DNA from: Candidatus Pacearchaeota archaeon
GTDB taxonomy: Archaea; Nanobdellota; Nanobdellia; Pacearchaeales; GW2011-AR1
DNA: 34,002 nucleotides
NCBI GenBank assembly: GCA_023142835.1
Contig: JAGLIS010000010.1
Coordinates: 1 to 34,002, forward strand
Reading direction: 5' to 3'
The translations under genes and the position numbers were made by a program. Under the pieces are notes generated by a model that saw nothing but the letters and a program-made list of their open reading frames with translations, was not told the DNA's origin and ran no database searches. Positions 9,890 through 18,806 of the stretch are shown piece by piece; positions within the stretch are counted from its first letter, which is position 1; the number at the start of each line of letters is the position of its first letter.

Positions 9890-10834
9890 TTATGTATCCC
9901 AAATAGGATCATAGGGCTTTTTAGTTACATGAACTTGTGAAATATCTCCAGGCCAGTTGTTTAGAGCTAATGGGGTTTCAAAAGGTTTTCCTTCATTAAT
10001 AGGTAATCCACTTAGTCTCGTCTTCGGTGCAACAAAGTAGGTACAATCGCGATATTCGTTTGAATCAGCAAGTACATTTTCAATAGATGAATAAGTTGTT
10101 TTTGGTTTATCTTCTTTACCTTCTTCAAAAAAGGTATGTGTGGGGAAATTTATATGATCCCAATGTTTATAAAATTTTGCAGGTTCTAAAAATTCAACCA
10201 TTCCTCCATCTTTTGAACCTCCAGAAAGAACCCAATTAACTGAATCTTTTAGAGTTTGTCTTCCGAAACTCACATATGTGCTATGAGGTCCAACAATCAT
10301 CAGAGACATAAATTCTGGCCAAGCCACACTATAAGTAGTCTTAAGTCCCGAAACCTGAGACCACACAAATTCATTAAAAAGTTTTGATTTATTTTCTTTT
10401 AGTCTATTTGTCAATTTTTGATATTCTGGAAGAATACTATTAACCTTTTTGATATATGTTTGTATATCATCTCGAGGGTTTTTTCTTAATACTTTAGATA
10501 TTAACGCAAATTTTTCAAGTGGAGATTTTTCATTAGCTATATCTTTTATTTCTGTTATTAAATATGGTGTATATGGAAATGTAATGTCCTCAAATTTTGG
10601 AACATCTGTTTTTGAATAATCTAATTGAAGGTTTGATGGTTTTACTTTTTCATGAGCAAGTCTTAATTCATCTAAAGCTGCAAACTGTCCTTCGTCGAAT
10701 AATTTATTTAGAAAATCTTGATACTTAGGAAGTATTTCCACTATTCGTTTTTCACGACTTCCAACAGATTCAATCATAGGCTTTAAAGCTCCAGCGATTT
10801 TACAATATTGATTAGTTTGATGTGAATTTACCAT
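9890..10834 (-). CDS. Hypothetical protein, no family recognised
   Basis: 314-aa ORF with typical codon usage, no overlapping competitor. Confidence 0.7.
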   Translation of the reverse strand: MVNSHQTNQYCKIAGALKPMIESVGSREKRIVEILPKYQDFLNKLFDEGQFAALDELRLAHEKVKPSNLQLDYSKTDVPKFEDITFPYTPYLITEIKDIANEKSPLEKFALISKVLRKNPRDDIQTYIKKVNSILPEYQKLTNRLKENKSKLFNEFVWSQVSGLKTTYSVAWPEFMSLMIVGPHSTYVSFGRQTLKDSVNWVLSGGSKDGGMVEFLEPAKFYKHWDHINFPTHTFFEEGKEDKPKTTYSSIENVLADSNEYRDCTYFVAPKTRLSGLPINEGKPFETPLALNNWPGDISQVHVTKKPYDPIWDT

Positions 10835-11076
10835 GCGACAATAAAAAATTATATAATTTATAAATCTTTAGGTTGATAACTACTATTTAATGGTAAGATT
10901 CAAATTCGAAAATTTAAAATTTTCTCTTTTTCTTCTTAGGTCTTTCTTTCGATTTTGGCTAACAAAGATTAAATAACCTAGTACCATCAAATAGGTAAGA
11001 AATTGTAATTAATGCGGTTTAGGTCAGAGATTTACGCTTATGTAAATTTTATAAAGGAAGTTTTCATGCGAATATT

Positions 11077-11478
11077 ATGGATTATGAGTCTTTATTAGAT
11101 AATGCGTATGAAAAAATCGAGCCGGTTGAAGAATCTGGGAGGTTTGAGGTTTTGAAGGTGAAGGGACATCATGAGGGTACAAAAACTATTATTACTAATT
11201 TTGGACAGGTAGTTAGTCATGTTCGTAGAAATCCTGAACATTTGATGAAATTTTTAAATAAGGAACTTGCGAGTTCTAGTGAGATAAGCGGGGATAGGTT
11301 AATTCTGTCAAGGAAACTCTCTTCAACAGATATTAATGATAGGATTGAAAAGTATGTTAAACGGTTTGTACTCTGTCCAAAATGTAAAAAACCTGATACG
11401 GAATTGGAGAGTTCAGGGGGGAAAGTTTTTTTAAAGTGTCTTGCTTGTGGGGAGAGATATGAAGTTCATAAGATTTGA
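11077..11478 (+). CDS. Translation initiation factor aIF2 beta subunit
   Basis: TIITNFGQVVSHVRRNPEHLMKFLNKELA; zinc ribbon LCPKCKKPDTEL...KCLACG. Confidence 0.92.
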   Translation: MDYESLLDNAYEKIEPVEESGRFEVLKVKGHHEGTKTIITNFGQVVSHVRRNPEHLMKFLNKELASSSEISGDRLILSRKLSSTDINDRIEKYVKRFVLCPKCKKPDTELESSGGKVFLKCLACGERYEVHKI

Positions 11479-11514
11479 TTGTAAATACCAAAACTAAATT
11501 GATGGAGGAAAAAT

Positions 11515-11703
11515 ATGGAAGGATATTGTGTTAAGTGTAAAGAAAAGAAAGAAATGAAAGACGTTAAGATGACGCAGACCGCTCGTGGAGGTTACATGGG
11601 CAAGGGTAATTGCAGTAGCTGTGGTTGCGGAATGTGCCGAATTATGTCTAAAGACAACGCTGAAAAAGCGGTCGCAGATGGTTCAGCTGAAAAAGCATAC
11701 TAA
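11515..11703 (+). CDS. Small DUF5679-like zinc-binding protein
   Basis: MEGYCVKCKEKKEMKDVKMTQTARGGYMGKGNCSSCGCGMCRI. Confidence 0.8.
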   Translation: MEGYCVKCKEKKEMKDVKMTQTARGGYMGKGNCSSCGCGMCRIMSKDNAEKAVADGSAEKAY

Positions 11704-11712
11704 ATCAATTAT

Positions 11713-11733
11713 TCCCCTTAAGGGGATTTTTAA
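11713..11733 (+). terminator. Hairpin followed by T-rich tract
   Basis: TCCCCTTAAGGGGA followed by TTTTTAATTTTTAA, 10 nt after the stop at 11703. Confidence 0.5.
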
Positions 11734-12039
11734 TTTTTAATTTTGTATTACAGCAGTTATCCAAATCTGAGTTGGACAACTACCTTTTTCAATCTAAAAC
11801 GTTTCAAAAACTACATCTATTTTAAAAAATCGGCAAATTGAAAACTCTTCGGAATTTTTAATTTCGTCAAAACCGCTTGCAATTATTCTTCGTCCTCACC
11901 TTCGACTCGGATTCCTTAACATCTATTCAACCTCCGCCTCACCCTTCAGGGAAATTGCTTCGGCAACTTCTTTGAACTTATTGTTAATTCCAATAAAAAA
12001 TCGGCTTAATATAGAAAGGACAGGATTTCCAACACATAT

Positions 12040-12552
12040 CTAAGGTATAAAAAATCTCTTTTCAGGTTGCTTAGATTGTTTGTATATTCTTTCTGCTTTT
12101 AAAAAAGTATTATTTTTGTATCCCCGCTCCAACCAAGGCATTAAACCTCTTGCATTCAGAGCATATAAAGATCCCAATTGTGCTATTACTTCTTTATCAT
12201 CGACTTCTTTTAGATTTATTTTTACGCCTTGTTCTTCAAATAATCTGTCAGTAAGAGCATCTAATTGTCCAAGATAATCCAATACATGTGTTTCTTCATG
12301 ACTCCTGTTCTGAATATCTGATTTTTTTGTTGATCTTTCAAGATAAAAAATATGCAAATTAAATCCTTCTTCATAATATTTTCCAATTGCATATATATAT
12401 TCATCTGCATTATAATTTGAATTATCTAAACCATATAATTTATCTACTTTCATAATTGTATCAAGGATAGAATCAACATACCCATCATCATGATACTTGT
12501 ATGATCCTGATGGCACAGTAAATCCTAATACTTGAAAACGTGCTTTATTCAT
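12040..12552 (-). CDS. Hypothetical protein with HExxH-type motif (candidate metalloprotease)
   Basis: RSHEETHVLDYLGQLDALTDRL contains HEETH in a predicted helix; possible third ligand in DDKEVIAQLGSLYALNARG. Confidence 0.6.
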   Translation of the reverse strand: MNKARFQVLGFTVPSGSYKYHDDGYVDSILDTIMKVDKLYGLDNSNYNADEYIYAIGKYYEEGFNLHIFYLERSTKKSDIQNRSHEETHVLDYLGQLDALTDRLFEEQGVKINLKEVDDKEVIAQLGSLYALNARGLMPWLERGYKNNTFLKAERIYKQSKQPEKRFFIP

Positions 12553-12717
12553 AGTTATAAGATTATAATTATTATTTATAAATATTTATATTTATCAGTC
12601 ATTTAATAGTAGTAAAGCAATCCTACCCTTAACTAAAACCTAATTTCTCTTAATCCTAAAATTATAAAGTGAACCTATACACGATTATTTTATAAACTGT
12701 ATAATTTTTCTGTTACC

Positions 12718-13026
12718 ATGAGTAAAGATATTCTAGTGAAAGTTCATAAGTCTTATAGGTGGGTTGTAGCGGTTTGTGACGAGGAGCTTTTAGGACGAAA
12801 ACTAATCGAGGGGAAAAGAGCTTTAGATATATCTGGAAATTTTTTCAAAGGTGAAGCAATGAATTATCAAGATGCGAAGGAAGAAATTTCTCGATGCAAT
12901 GACGAGGACGCAACATTTAATTTCGTAGGAAACAGATCAGTTGAGGTAGCAAAAGAATTAGGAATCGTGAATGACGAGAGTATCATAGAAATCGAAGGGA
13001 TCCCTTTCGCATTAGCACTTCTCTAG
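12718..13026 (+). CDS. DUF424 family protein
   Basis: VKVHKSYRWVVAVCDEELLGRKLIEGKRALDISGNFFKGE. Confidence 0.9.
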   Translation: MSKDILVKVHKSYRWVVAVCDEELLGRKLIEGKRALDISGNFFKGEAMNYQDAKEEISRCNDEDATFNFVGNRSVEVAKELGIVNDESIIEIEGIPFALALL

Positions 13027-13027
13027 T

Positions 13028-13420
13028 GTGAAGTTTTATAAACGAATTTTAGCTGAGTTATATATGGCGTTTAGCAAATTTAAAGATAAATCAAAAAAAA
13101 ATAAAGCAAAAGTTTTAGTACCTGGGCAGGAAAGCTCAAGTTGGGTAAGGTTGCCCCGTGACAGAGAAGTAATAGGAATTATTACACAAAGATGTGGAGG
13201 TTCGCGAATGATAGTCTCGTGCATGGATGGAAAGACACGAAATTGCAAAGTACCTGGTAGAAACAGGCGAGGACTTTGGATAAGGGAAGGCGACGCAATA
13301 ATTATTGAACCTTGGGAATTTGACGAAGATAAAGGAGATGTTTTATTTAAATACACTCCAAATCAAGTCGTAAAGTTAAAATCGATGGGCAAGTTAGACA
13401 GCGGGAAAAGCGAATTTTAA
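13028..13420 (+). CDS. Translation initiation factor aIF1A
   Basis: RLPRDREVIGIITQRCGGSRMIVSCMDGKTRNCKVPGRNRRGLWIREGD. Confidence 0.93.
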   Translation: MKFYKRILAELYMAFSKFKDKSKKNKAKVLVPGQESSSWVRLPRDREVIGIITQRCGGSRMIVSCMDGKTRNCKVPGRNRRGLWIREGDAIIIEPWEFDEDKGDVLFKYTPNQVVKLKSMGKLDSGKSEF

Positions 13421-13454
13421 TTAATCTTATAAACATCTATTCTTTTTATATATC

Positions 13455-13979
13455 ATGAGAAACATAAAAGTTGAGAAAATGAATAAGATTAAGAAAGCCG
13501 TGCCAAGGATTGAAGAAAAAATTAAAATTAAAATTTCTTTCCAAAAAAATCAGATTACAATTAAAGGTTCGGAGCTTAACGAATACTTAGTTGAAAAGAT
13601 TGTACAGGCTATAGCTTTCGGGTTTGATGTTGAAGACGCCTTGTTGTTGAAAAATGAGGATTTTGTTCTAGAGTTTATTGATATCAAAAGCCATACTCAT
13701 CGAAAGAACCTAAAAGAAGTTCGGGCAAGAGTTATCGGAACCGGGGGAAAGGCAAGAAAGACAATCGAGAATCTTACAGGGGCAGTTATTGTCATCCAAG
13801 TTAATAGAATGGGAGTTATTGTTGACAGCGAACACCTTGACTCAGCCACCCAAGCAATCATATCTTTAATCCAAGGGGCAAAGCACGGAAATGTTTTTGC
13901 ATACCTAGAAAAGCAAAATGTCTCCCGACGAAAGTTTAGGGGAGAAGATTTGGGATTAAAGAAAGGAATCGAAGAATAG
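13455..13979 (+). CDS. Pno1/Dim2-like KH domain protein (rRNA processing)
   Basis: RVIGTGGKARKTIENLTGAVIVI; A(I/F)GFDVEDALLLKNEDF. Confidence 0.9.
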   Translation: MRNIKVEKMNKIKKAVPRIEEKIKIKISFQKNQITIKGSELNEYLVEKIVQAIAFGFDVEDALLLKNEDFVLEFIDIKSHTHRKNLKEVRARVIGTGGKARKTIENLTGAVIVIQVNRMGVIVDSEHLDSATQAIISLIQGAKHGNVFAYLEKQNVSRRKFRGEDLGLKKGIEE

Positions 13980-14063
13980 ACCCCAAATATTTTATAGGAC
14001 AAGTTTTAAAAATGGTTTAAATTTCTAGTTATTATTGCTTCTACCCGAAGCTTAAATTAAAAA

Positions 14064-14070
14064 TTTATAA
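14064..14070 (+). promoter_or_regulatory. Putative TATA box of tRNA-Asn
   Basis: TTTATAA about 25-31 nt upstream of the tRNA 5' end. Confidence 0.55.
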
Positions 14071-14094
14071 GGGTAGAAAGTTTGCAAATCCAAA

Positions 14095-14167
14095 GCTTCG
14101 GTAGCTCAGCAGGTAGAGCGCACGGCTGTTAACCGTGTTGTCGGAGGTTCGAGTCCTCCCCGAAGCG
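14095..14167 (+). tRNA. tRNA-Asn (GTT)
   Basis: 7-bp acceptor GCTTCGG/CCGAAGC, D-arm TAGCTCAGCAGGTAGAGC, anticodon stem-loop CACGG-CTGTTAA-CCGTG, T-loop GTTCGAGTC, discriminator G, no encoded CCA. Confidence 0.97.
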
Positions 14168-14430
14168 TTTTTATTTGAATCTGAGACAAGTCGGAGGCGA
14201 AGGATTCGCTTCGAGCAATACTAAATTCTAAATATCCTTTTGTAAAATGTTAATTGTGAATAGAGTCCTCCTCGACGATTTTGTTTTTGAATTTAATTTT
14301 TCTGATTGATTCTTCAAAATATCGCTTATTTTTATTAAAATCATGTTGTTATTATCAAATTAAACGATAAGTTTATAAAAAGACTACTTAATTTATTGGT
14401 ATAAAATTTAAAAATTAGAAAAATTTAAAA

Positions 14431-15666
14431 ATGGAAAATATACTACACATCGCTCCACCAGTAATACCTGTTTCGGAAGATATATTATATGCAGGTACGG
14501 AAAGAATTGTTTTAGCATTAAATAAAATTTTTCACGAGCAAGGATATAATTCTTTTGTTGCCGCTTCAGGAGATTCAAATTTGGGTGATTATGGAACATT
14601 AATAAAAACTATTCCTCGAAGCCTTTGGAACGCGAAAGGTATAGAACGTGAAACTATACAATCTGAGAGATTCTATAGCGATCATTATAGGAAAAGTTTG
14701 GATTTTGCAATAGAAAATGAAATTCAAATTATTCAAGATCATCCAGGATTATATCTTATAGCATCTAAAGAATATAATAAACGAGAGGTAAATATACCTG
14801 TAGTCACCACAATTCATGGGGATGTTTCTGTTGAAAGAGAAGGAGAAATGTATGAGAAATTTAAAGGATTACAGGATGGGAAAAACCCTGTTTCTTTTGT
14901 ATGTATAAGTAATTCTCAAAAAGAGAGGTATGAAAATTTAGCAGGTATAAAAATTGATAAAATGATTTATAATGGAGTTCCAACAGACGAACTTCAATTT
15001 AATGATAGGAAACAAAATTATCTCTTATGGCTCGGGAGAGTTTCTTCTATAAAAGGAACAGATTTGGCAGTTAAGGTAGCACAAGAGACTGGAATTCCAC
15101 TAATTATTGCTGGAGAGGTTCATACCCCTGATAAAAAATTTTATGAGTCTAAGATTGAACCTTATTTAACTAATTCAATAACAAGTGGAAGTCTTAGGGA
15201 TCAAAAGATTAAAAGGCAAGATTTAATAGAGCGATTAAGAGAAGGAGATCAAATTGTTGGAGACGGAGAAATATTTTTTATTGGTCCAGTTAATAATCAT
15301 CAGAAATCGGTTTTATATGGTAATGCAACAACACTATTGCAACCAAATCGATGGGATGAGCCATTTGGGCTTGTTATGGCAGAGGCACTGGCTACTGGAA
15401 CTCCAGTTATAGGGACTTACACAGGTTCAATTCCAGAAGTAGTTAAGGAAAATATAACAGGGTACATAATCAGGCCTGATTGGAAAGATAATAATAAGTT
15501 AAATGGGTTTAATGAGGAATCAATGGTAAGAGATTTGGTTTCTGCAGTTGATAAAATTAAAAAGATTAATCCTTATGATTGTAGAAAAGATGCTGAAGAG
15601 AGATTTGGTCAAGAGGTTATGGGAAAAAATTACTTGGAATTTTATAAAGAGATATTAAGCAGATAA
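14431..15666 (+). CDS. Glycosyltransferase family 4
   Basis: LLWLGRVSSIKGTDLAVKVAQETGIPLIIAGE; PNRWDEPFGLVMAEALATGTPVIGTYTGSIPEVV. Confidence 0.92.
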   Translation: MENILHIAPPVIPVSEDILYAGTERIVLALNKIFHEQGYNSFVAASGDSNLGDYGTLIKTIPRSLWNAKGIERETIQSERFYSDHYRKSLDFAIENEIQIIQDHPGLYLIASKEYNKREVNIPVVTTIHGDVSVEREGEMYEKFKGLQDGKNPVSFVCISNSQKERYENLAGIKIDKMIYNGVPTDELQFNDRKQNYLLWLGRVSSIKGTDLAVKVAQETGIPLIIAGEVHTPDKKFYESKIEPYLTNSITSGSLRDQKIKRQDLIERLREGDQIVGDGEIFFIGPVNNHQKSVLYGNATTLLQPNRWDEPFGLVMAEALATGTPVIGTYTGSIPEVVKENITGYIIRPDWKDNNKLNGFNEESMVRDLVSAVDKIKKINPYDCRKDAEERFGQEVMGKNYLEFYKEILSR

Positions 15667-15695
15667 TTTATAAACTTCCCCAACCTCGTTATCCC

Positions 15696-16262
15696 ATGCA
15701 ATTACAAGATGCTATAAAAAAGAGGAAAAGTGTAAGGAGATATTTTGATAAAAAACCTGATTGGAGAAAAATTATTCGGGCTATTGATATGGCAAGATTT
15801 GCTCCAAGTGCTGGGAATAATTTTGTGTTAAGATTTATTTTGGTTTCAGATGAAAAGAAAATTGCGAAATTGGCTGAGGCCGCGCAACAGGATTTTGTTG
15901 GGACTGCAAAGTATGTCGTAGTGGCTGTTAGTGATGATTCTAAATTAGTCAGAAGTTACGGGGATAAAGGTGTTCGTTATGCTCCGCAACAAGCAGGTGC
16001 GTCTATCCAAAATTTTTTACTCGCATTAACGGAGCAGGACTTAGTCACCACTTGGGTAGGTCATTTTTATGATGAACAAGTTAAGGAAGTATTAGATATT
16101 CCTGAAAACTTATCTGTTGAGGGGATTTTCCCTATTGGAAAGGAGACTAAGGTTAAAACTTCTGAAAAACGAAAAATAGATTTAGAAAATATTCTTTATT
16201 TTGATAAGTGGAAAAATAGAAAGATGACGCCTCAGACTATTGTTAGTGTGGAAGGGGTTTAA
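15696..16262 (+). CDS. Nitroreductase family protein
   Basis: MQLQDAIKKRKSVRRYFDKKP; FAPSAGNNFVLRFI; WVGHFYDEQVKEVLDIPENLSVEGIFPIG. Confidence 0.9.
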   Translation: MQLQDAIKKRKSVRRYFDKKPDWRKIIRAIDMARFAPSAGNNFVLRFILVSDEKKIAKLAEAAQQDFVGTAKYVVVAVSDDSKLVRSYGDKGVRYAPQQAGASIQNFLLALTEQDLVTTWVGHFYDEQVKEVLDIPENLSVEGIFPIGKETKVKTSEKRKIDLENILYFDKWKNRKMTPQTIVSVEGV

Positions 16263-16275
16263 TCTAAAAATTCTT

Positions 16276-16297
16276 ATCCCCCTAAAAAACGGGGGAA
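16276..16297. terminator. Hairpin between convergent genes
   Basis: ATCCCCCTAAAAAACGGGGGAA, stem TCCCCC/GGGGGA, between nitroreductase and ftsZ 3' ends. Confidence 0.5.
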
Positions 16298-16327
16298 AAT
16301 AAAAAAATAAAATAAAAATTATGTTGT

Positions 16328-17407
16328 TTAACTTAAATCATCTAAGCCAAGTTCGTTTACACTTATTGTGCTTTCATTATCGAAAGAACTAGAATTCTTT
16401 CCCAAGATATAAGGGGATTTTACTCCAGTCATAATTGTTATAACTCTTACTCTTCCTTGGAATTCTTTGTTAACTCTCGCTCCGATAATGACTTGTGCTT
16501 CTGGAGATAAATTTTCAGTTACAAGACGACCGATACTATCGAATTCTTCAAGCTTTAAATCTGGACCACACGTGATGTGAACTAATGCGCCTGTTGCTCC
16601 TCGATAATCTACATCTAATAACGGGTGTGTTAAAGCTTGTTGAACTGCAGCGTCTACTCGCGCGTTGGAATTATCCTCGCCGATACCGATAACCGCTACA
16701 TCTCCGTTCTTCATAATTGAAGAAACATCTGCATAGTCTAAGTTAATCAGTGAAGGTAGTGTGATTGTTTCGACAATACCTTTAATCATTGTAGATACAA
16801 GTTCATTCGCAACTGCAAAAGCCTGCTCCATTGGTAACTGACCTGCGATATCAACTAATCGATTATTGTCTAATACGATTACAGTATCTACAGCTTCTCT
16901 TAGTTCTTGAAGACCGAATTCCGCCTTATCAATTCTTGCTTTCTCAGCCTCGAAAGGCATTGTAACTACTGCGATAACTACCGCTCCTGCTTCCTTAGCT
17001 AGTTGAGCAACTACTGGAATAGCTCCTGTACCAGAACCTCCTCCCATTCCCGCTAGAACGAAAACCATATCCGAATTCGAAACAGCTTTCTTCAAGTCAG
17101 TAAGGGATTCTTTTGCAGCCTCTCTTCCTCGCTTAGGATAACCACCACATCCGAGACCTCTTGTCAGTTCTTTACCGATAAGAATTTTCTCGTCACATTT
17201 TGTAATTGATAAGTGAAGTGCGTCAGTGTTGACACCGTAAATCGTAGCACCATTAATACCTTTATTGAAAAGCCAAGTAGCCATGTTACATCCGCAACCG
17301 CCACATGCTAAAACTTTGATGTTAGCTTTTCCAGCTCTCAAATCATCAAAATTAATGGAATTTGCTTCTGCAGATTGTATAGCTTCTTTAGCAAAATCTA
17401 ATGTCAT
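16328..17407 (-). CDS. ftsZ: Cell division protein FtsZ
   Basis: ACGGCGCNMATWLFNKG; GGGSGTGAIPVVAQLAKEAGAVVIAVVTMPFEAE; NLDYADV. Confidence 0.96.
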   Translation of the reverse strand: MTLDFAKEAIQSAEANSINFDDLRAGKANIKVLACGGCGCNMATWLFNKGINGATIYGVNTDALHLSITKCDEKILIGKELTRGLGCGGYPKRGREAAKESLTDLKKAVSNSDMVFVLAGMGGGSGTGAIPVVAQLAKEAGAVVIAVVTMPFEAEKARIDKAEFGLQELREAVDTVIVLDNNRLVDIAGQLPMEQAFAVANELVSTMIKGIVETITLPSLINLDYADVSSIMKNGDVAVIGIGEDNSNARVDAAVQQALTHPLLDVDYRGATGALVHITCGPDLKLEEFDSIGRLVTENLSPEAQVIIGARVNKEFQGRVRVITIMTGVKSPYILGKNSSSFDNESTISVNELGLDDLS

Positions 17408-17558
17408 TTTCTTTTTTATTTAACCTCCTTTCAAATCTTTTAGTATGATAAGATTGGTATGATAGTTTCCTGAACTTTCTTTCAATGTATAGTTCATGTA
17501 ATTTGAAGATGTTTTTTATTTAAAAATATATATGTAGTTGGAAAGTTGTAATTAAATA

Positions 17559-18710
17559 TTAAGCGGCTCGTTTCCAGTTTTCTGTTAGGTTATGTCTATT
17601 AGATAATCCATCCAATATATATTTTAAATTAGTTGTTCTTGATTCAATTGCCTTATCTCCAACTCCTGAAAAAATTTCTAATGTTCCATTAGGTTTAACC
17701 CTGAAAGCTGTTGCAAAATTTATATTTTTTATTATTGTTTCATCCCTTGAGTTTTCAATAAAAGGATAATCAGGATTGGGTTCTAGTAGCGGATCTCTTA
17801 TTATTGAAATTATTTCATAGGTATTTGGATCAAATTCTACAACGGTGCTATTATAAAAATATTCTATTAAATTTCCTCTCCTTCTTTTTATTTTTTCAAC
17901 GCCATGGACGAGTCCAATTATTCTTCCGTCAATGTTAATAGGAGTTCCTCCAAGTCCAACTTTTTCTGATGCCCAATATTCTCCAGGGTATAAAATGGTT
18001 TGTTCTTCTAATTTTCCAAACGTGTCTACCCAGAAATCTTTAGTTTGTAAATCTTCAATTGAATTAAACGGTGTTGCCTGTACACTATCTCCAACCCTAT
18101 GAATAAGTATTGATTTTCCTTTAGGAGTATACACTATTGTTGCATCCTTATCCATTATATAGTCCTTTAAGTTAGAATTCTTTTTTCTTTTTTCTTGGAG
18201 TTCTTTATAAAATATTGAACCATAATAAGAATCTTTTCCTCCAGAAAATTTGATGCCTTCTTCTAGTCTAATTTGTGGACCGATTATTCCGCGTTTGTGT
18301 ATTTTTTTGAAATCGTCTGTTGTTGCTAATGCTATTCTTGCTCCGAGGTCTTCATTGAATGCCGTATAAATTATGTTAAAAGTTCCATTTTTTGATATTC
18401 GCGGATCTTCAACTCCATCGATTTCATATTCATGTTCTGGAGATAATATTACCCTGCCACTAGGGTATTCTTTTATTACAGATCTTTCTCCATAGTTATT
18501 TTTCCACTTTTCTCTTGCTCTATATAAAAATATATCATCATCTTTATCACCCCATAATGCAGGATTGCATACGGCAAGCTCTCCTTTTTTTTCATCTGGA
18601 GAAAGAAATATTGATTTTTTATCTCTTACAATTTCAACTAAGTTAGAATTACATGAATTTTGACGGGGGGGAGGTTCGTCGCTTAAGGTAGATTCCCCAT
18701 TTTCTTCCAT
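17559..18710 (-). CDS. GH130-like glycosidase/phosphorylase (five-bladed beta-propeller)
   Basis: CNPALWGD, YRAREKW, DGVEDPRISKNGTFNIIYTAFNEDLGARIALATTDDF, GLGGTPINIDGRIIGLVHG; GH130-style motifs from memory. Confidence 0.6.
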   Translation of the reverse strand: MEENGESTLSDEPPPRQNSCNSNLVEIVRDKKSIFLSPDEKKGELAVCNPALWGDKDDDIFLYRAREKWKNNYGERSVIKEYPSGRVILSPEHEYEIDGVEDPRISKNGTFNIIYTAFNEDLGARIALATTDDFKKIHKRGIIGPQIRLEEGIKFSGGKDSYYGSIFYKELQEKRKKNSNLKDYIMDKDATIVYTPKGKSILIHRVGDSVQATPFNSIEDLQTKDFWVDTFGKLEEQTILYPGEYWASEKVGLGGTPINIDGRIIGLVHGVEKIKRRRGNLIEYFYNSTVVEFDPNTYEIISIIRDPLLEPNPDYPFIENSRDETIIKNINFATAFRVKPNGTLEIFSGVGDKAIESRTTNLKYILDGLSNRHNLTENWKRAA

Positions 18711-18806
18711 AGCTTAAAAAATTCATGAAGGTTTATAAGTATAATGGTTCTCGATAAAATTTGTTTAGAGTTTATAAACAAACCTCTAGATTCATACAAA
18801 ATTAAA

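Noticed and set aside
12080-12277. Plus-strand ORF inside the HEETH gene
   Set aside because: Antisense, short, no recognisable features.
13036-13356. Minus-strand ORF opposite aIF1A (and 13697..14002 opposite the KH gene)
   Set aside because: Shadow ORFs of well-recognised genes with no family features.
14041-14076. CTACCC...GGGTAG inverted repeat and CCCGAAGC upstream of tRNA-Asn
   Set aside because: Short matches, plausible by chance, overlapping the expected promoter region.
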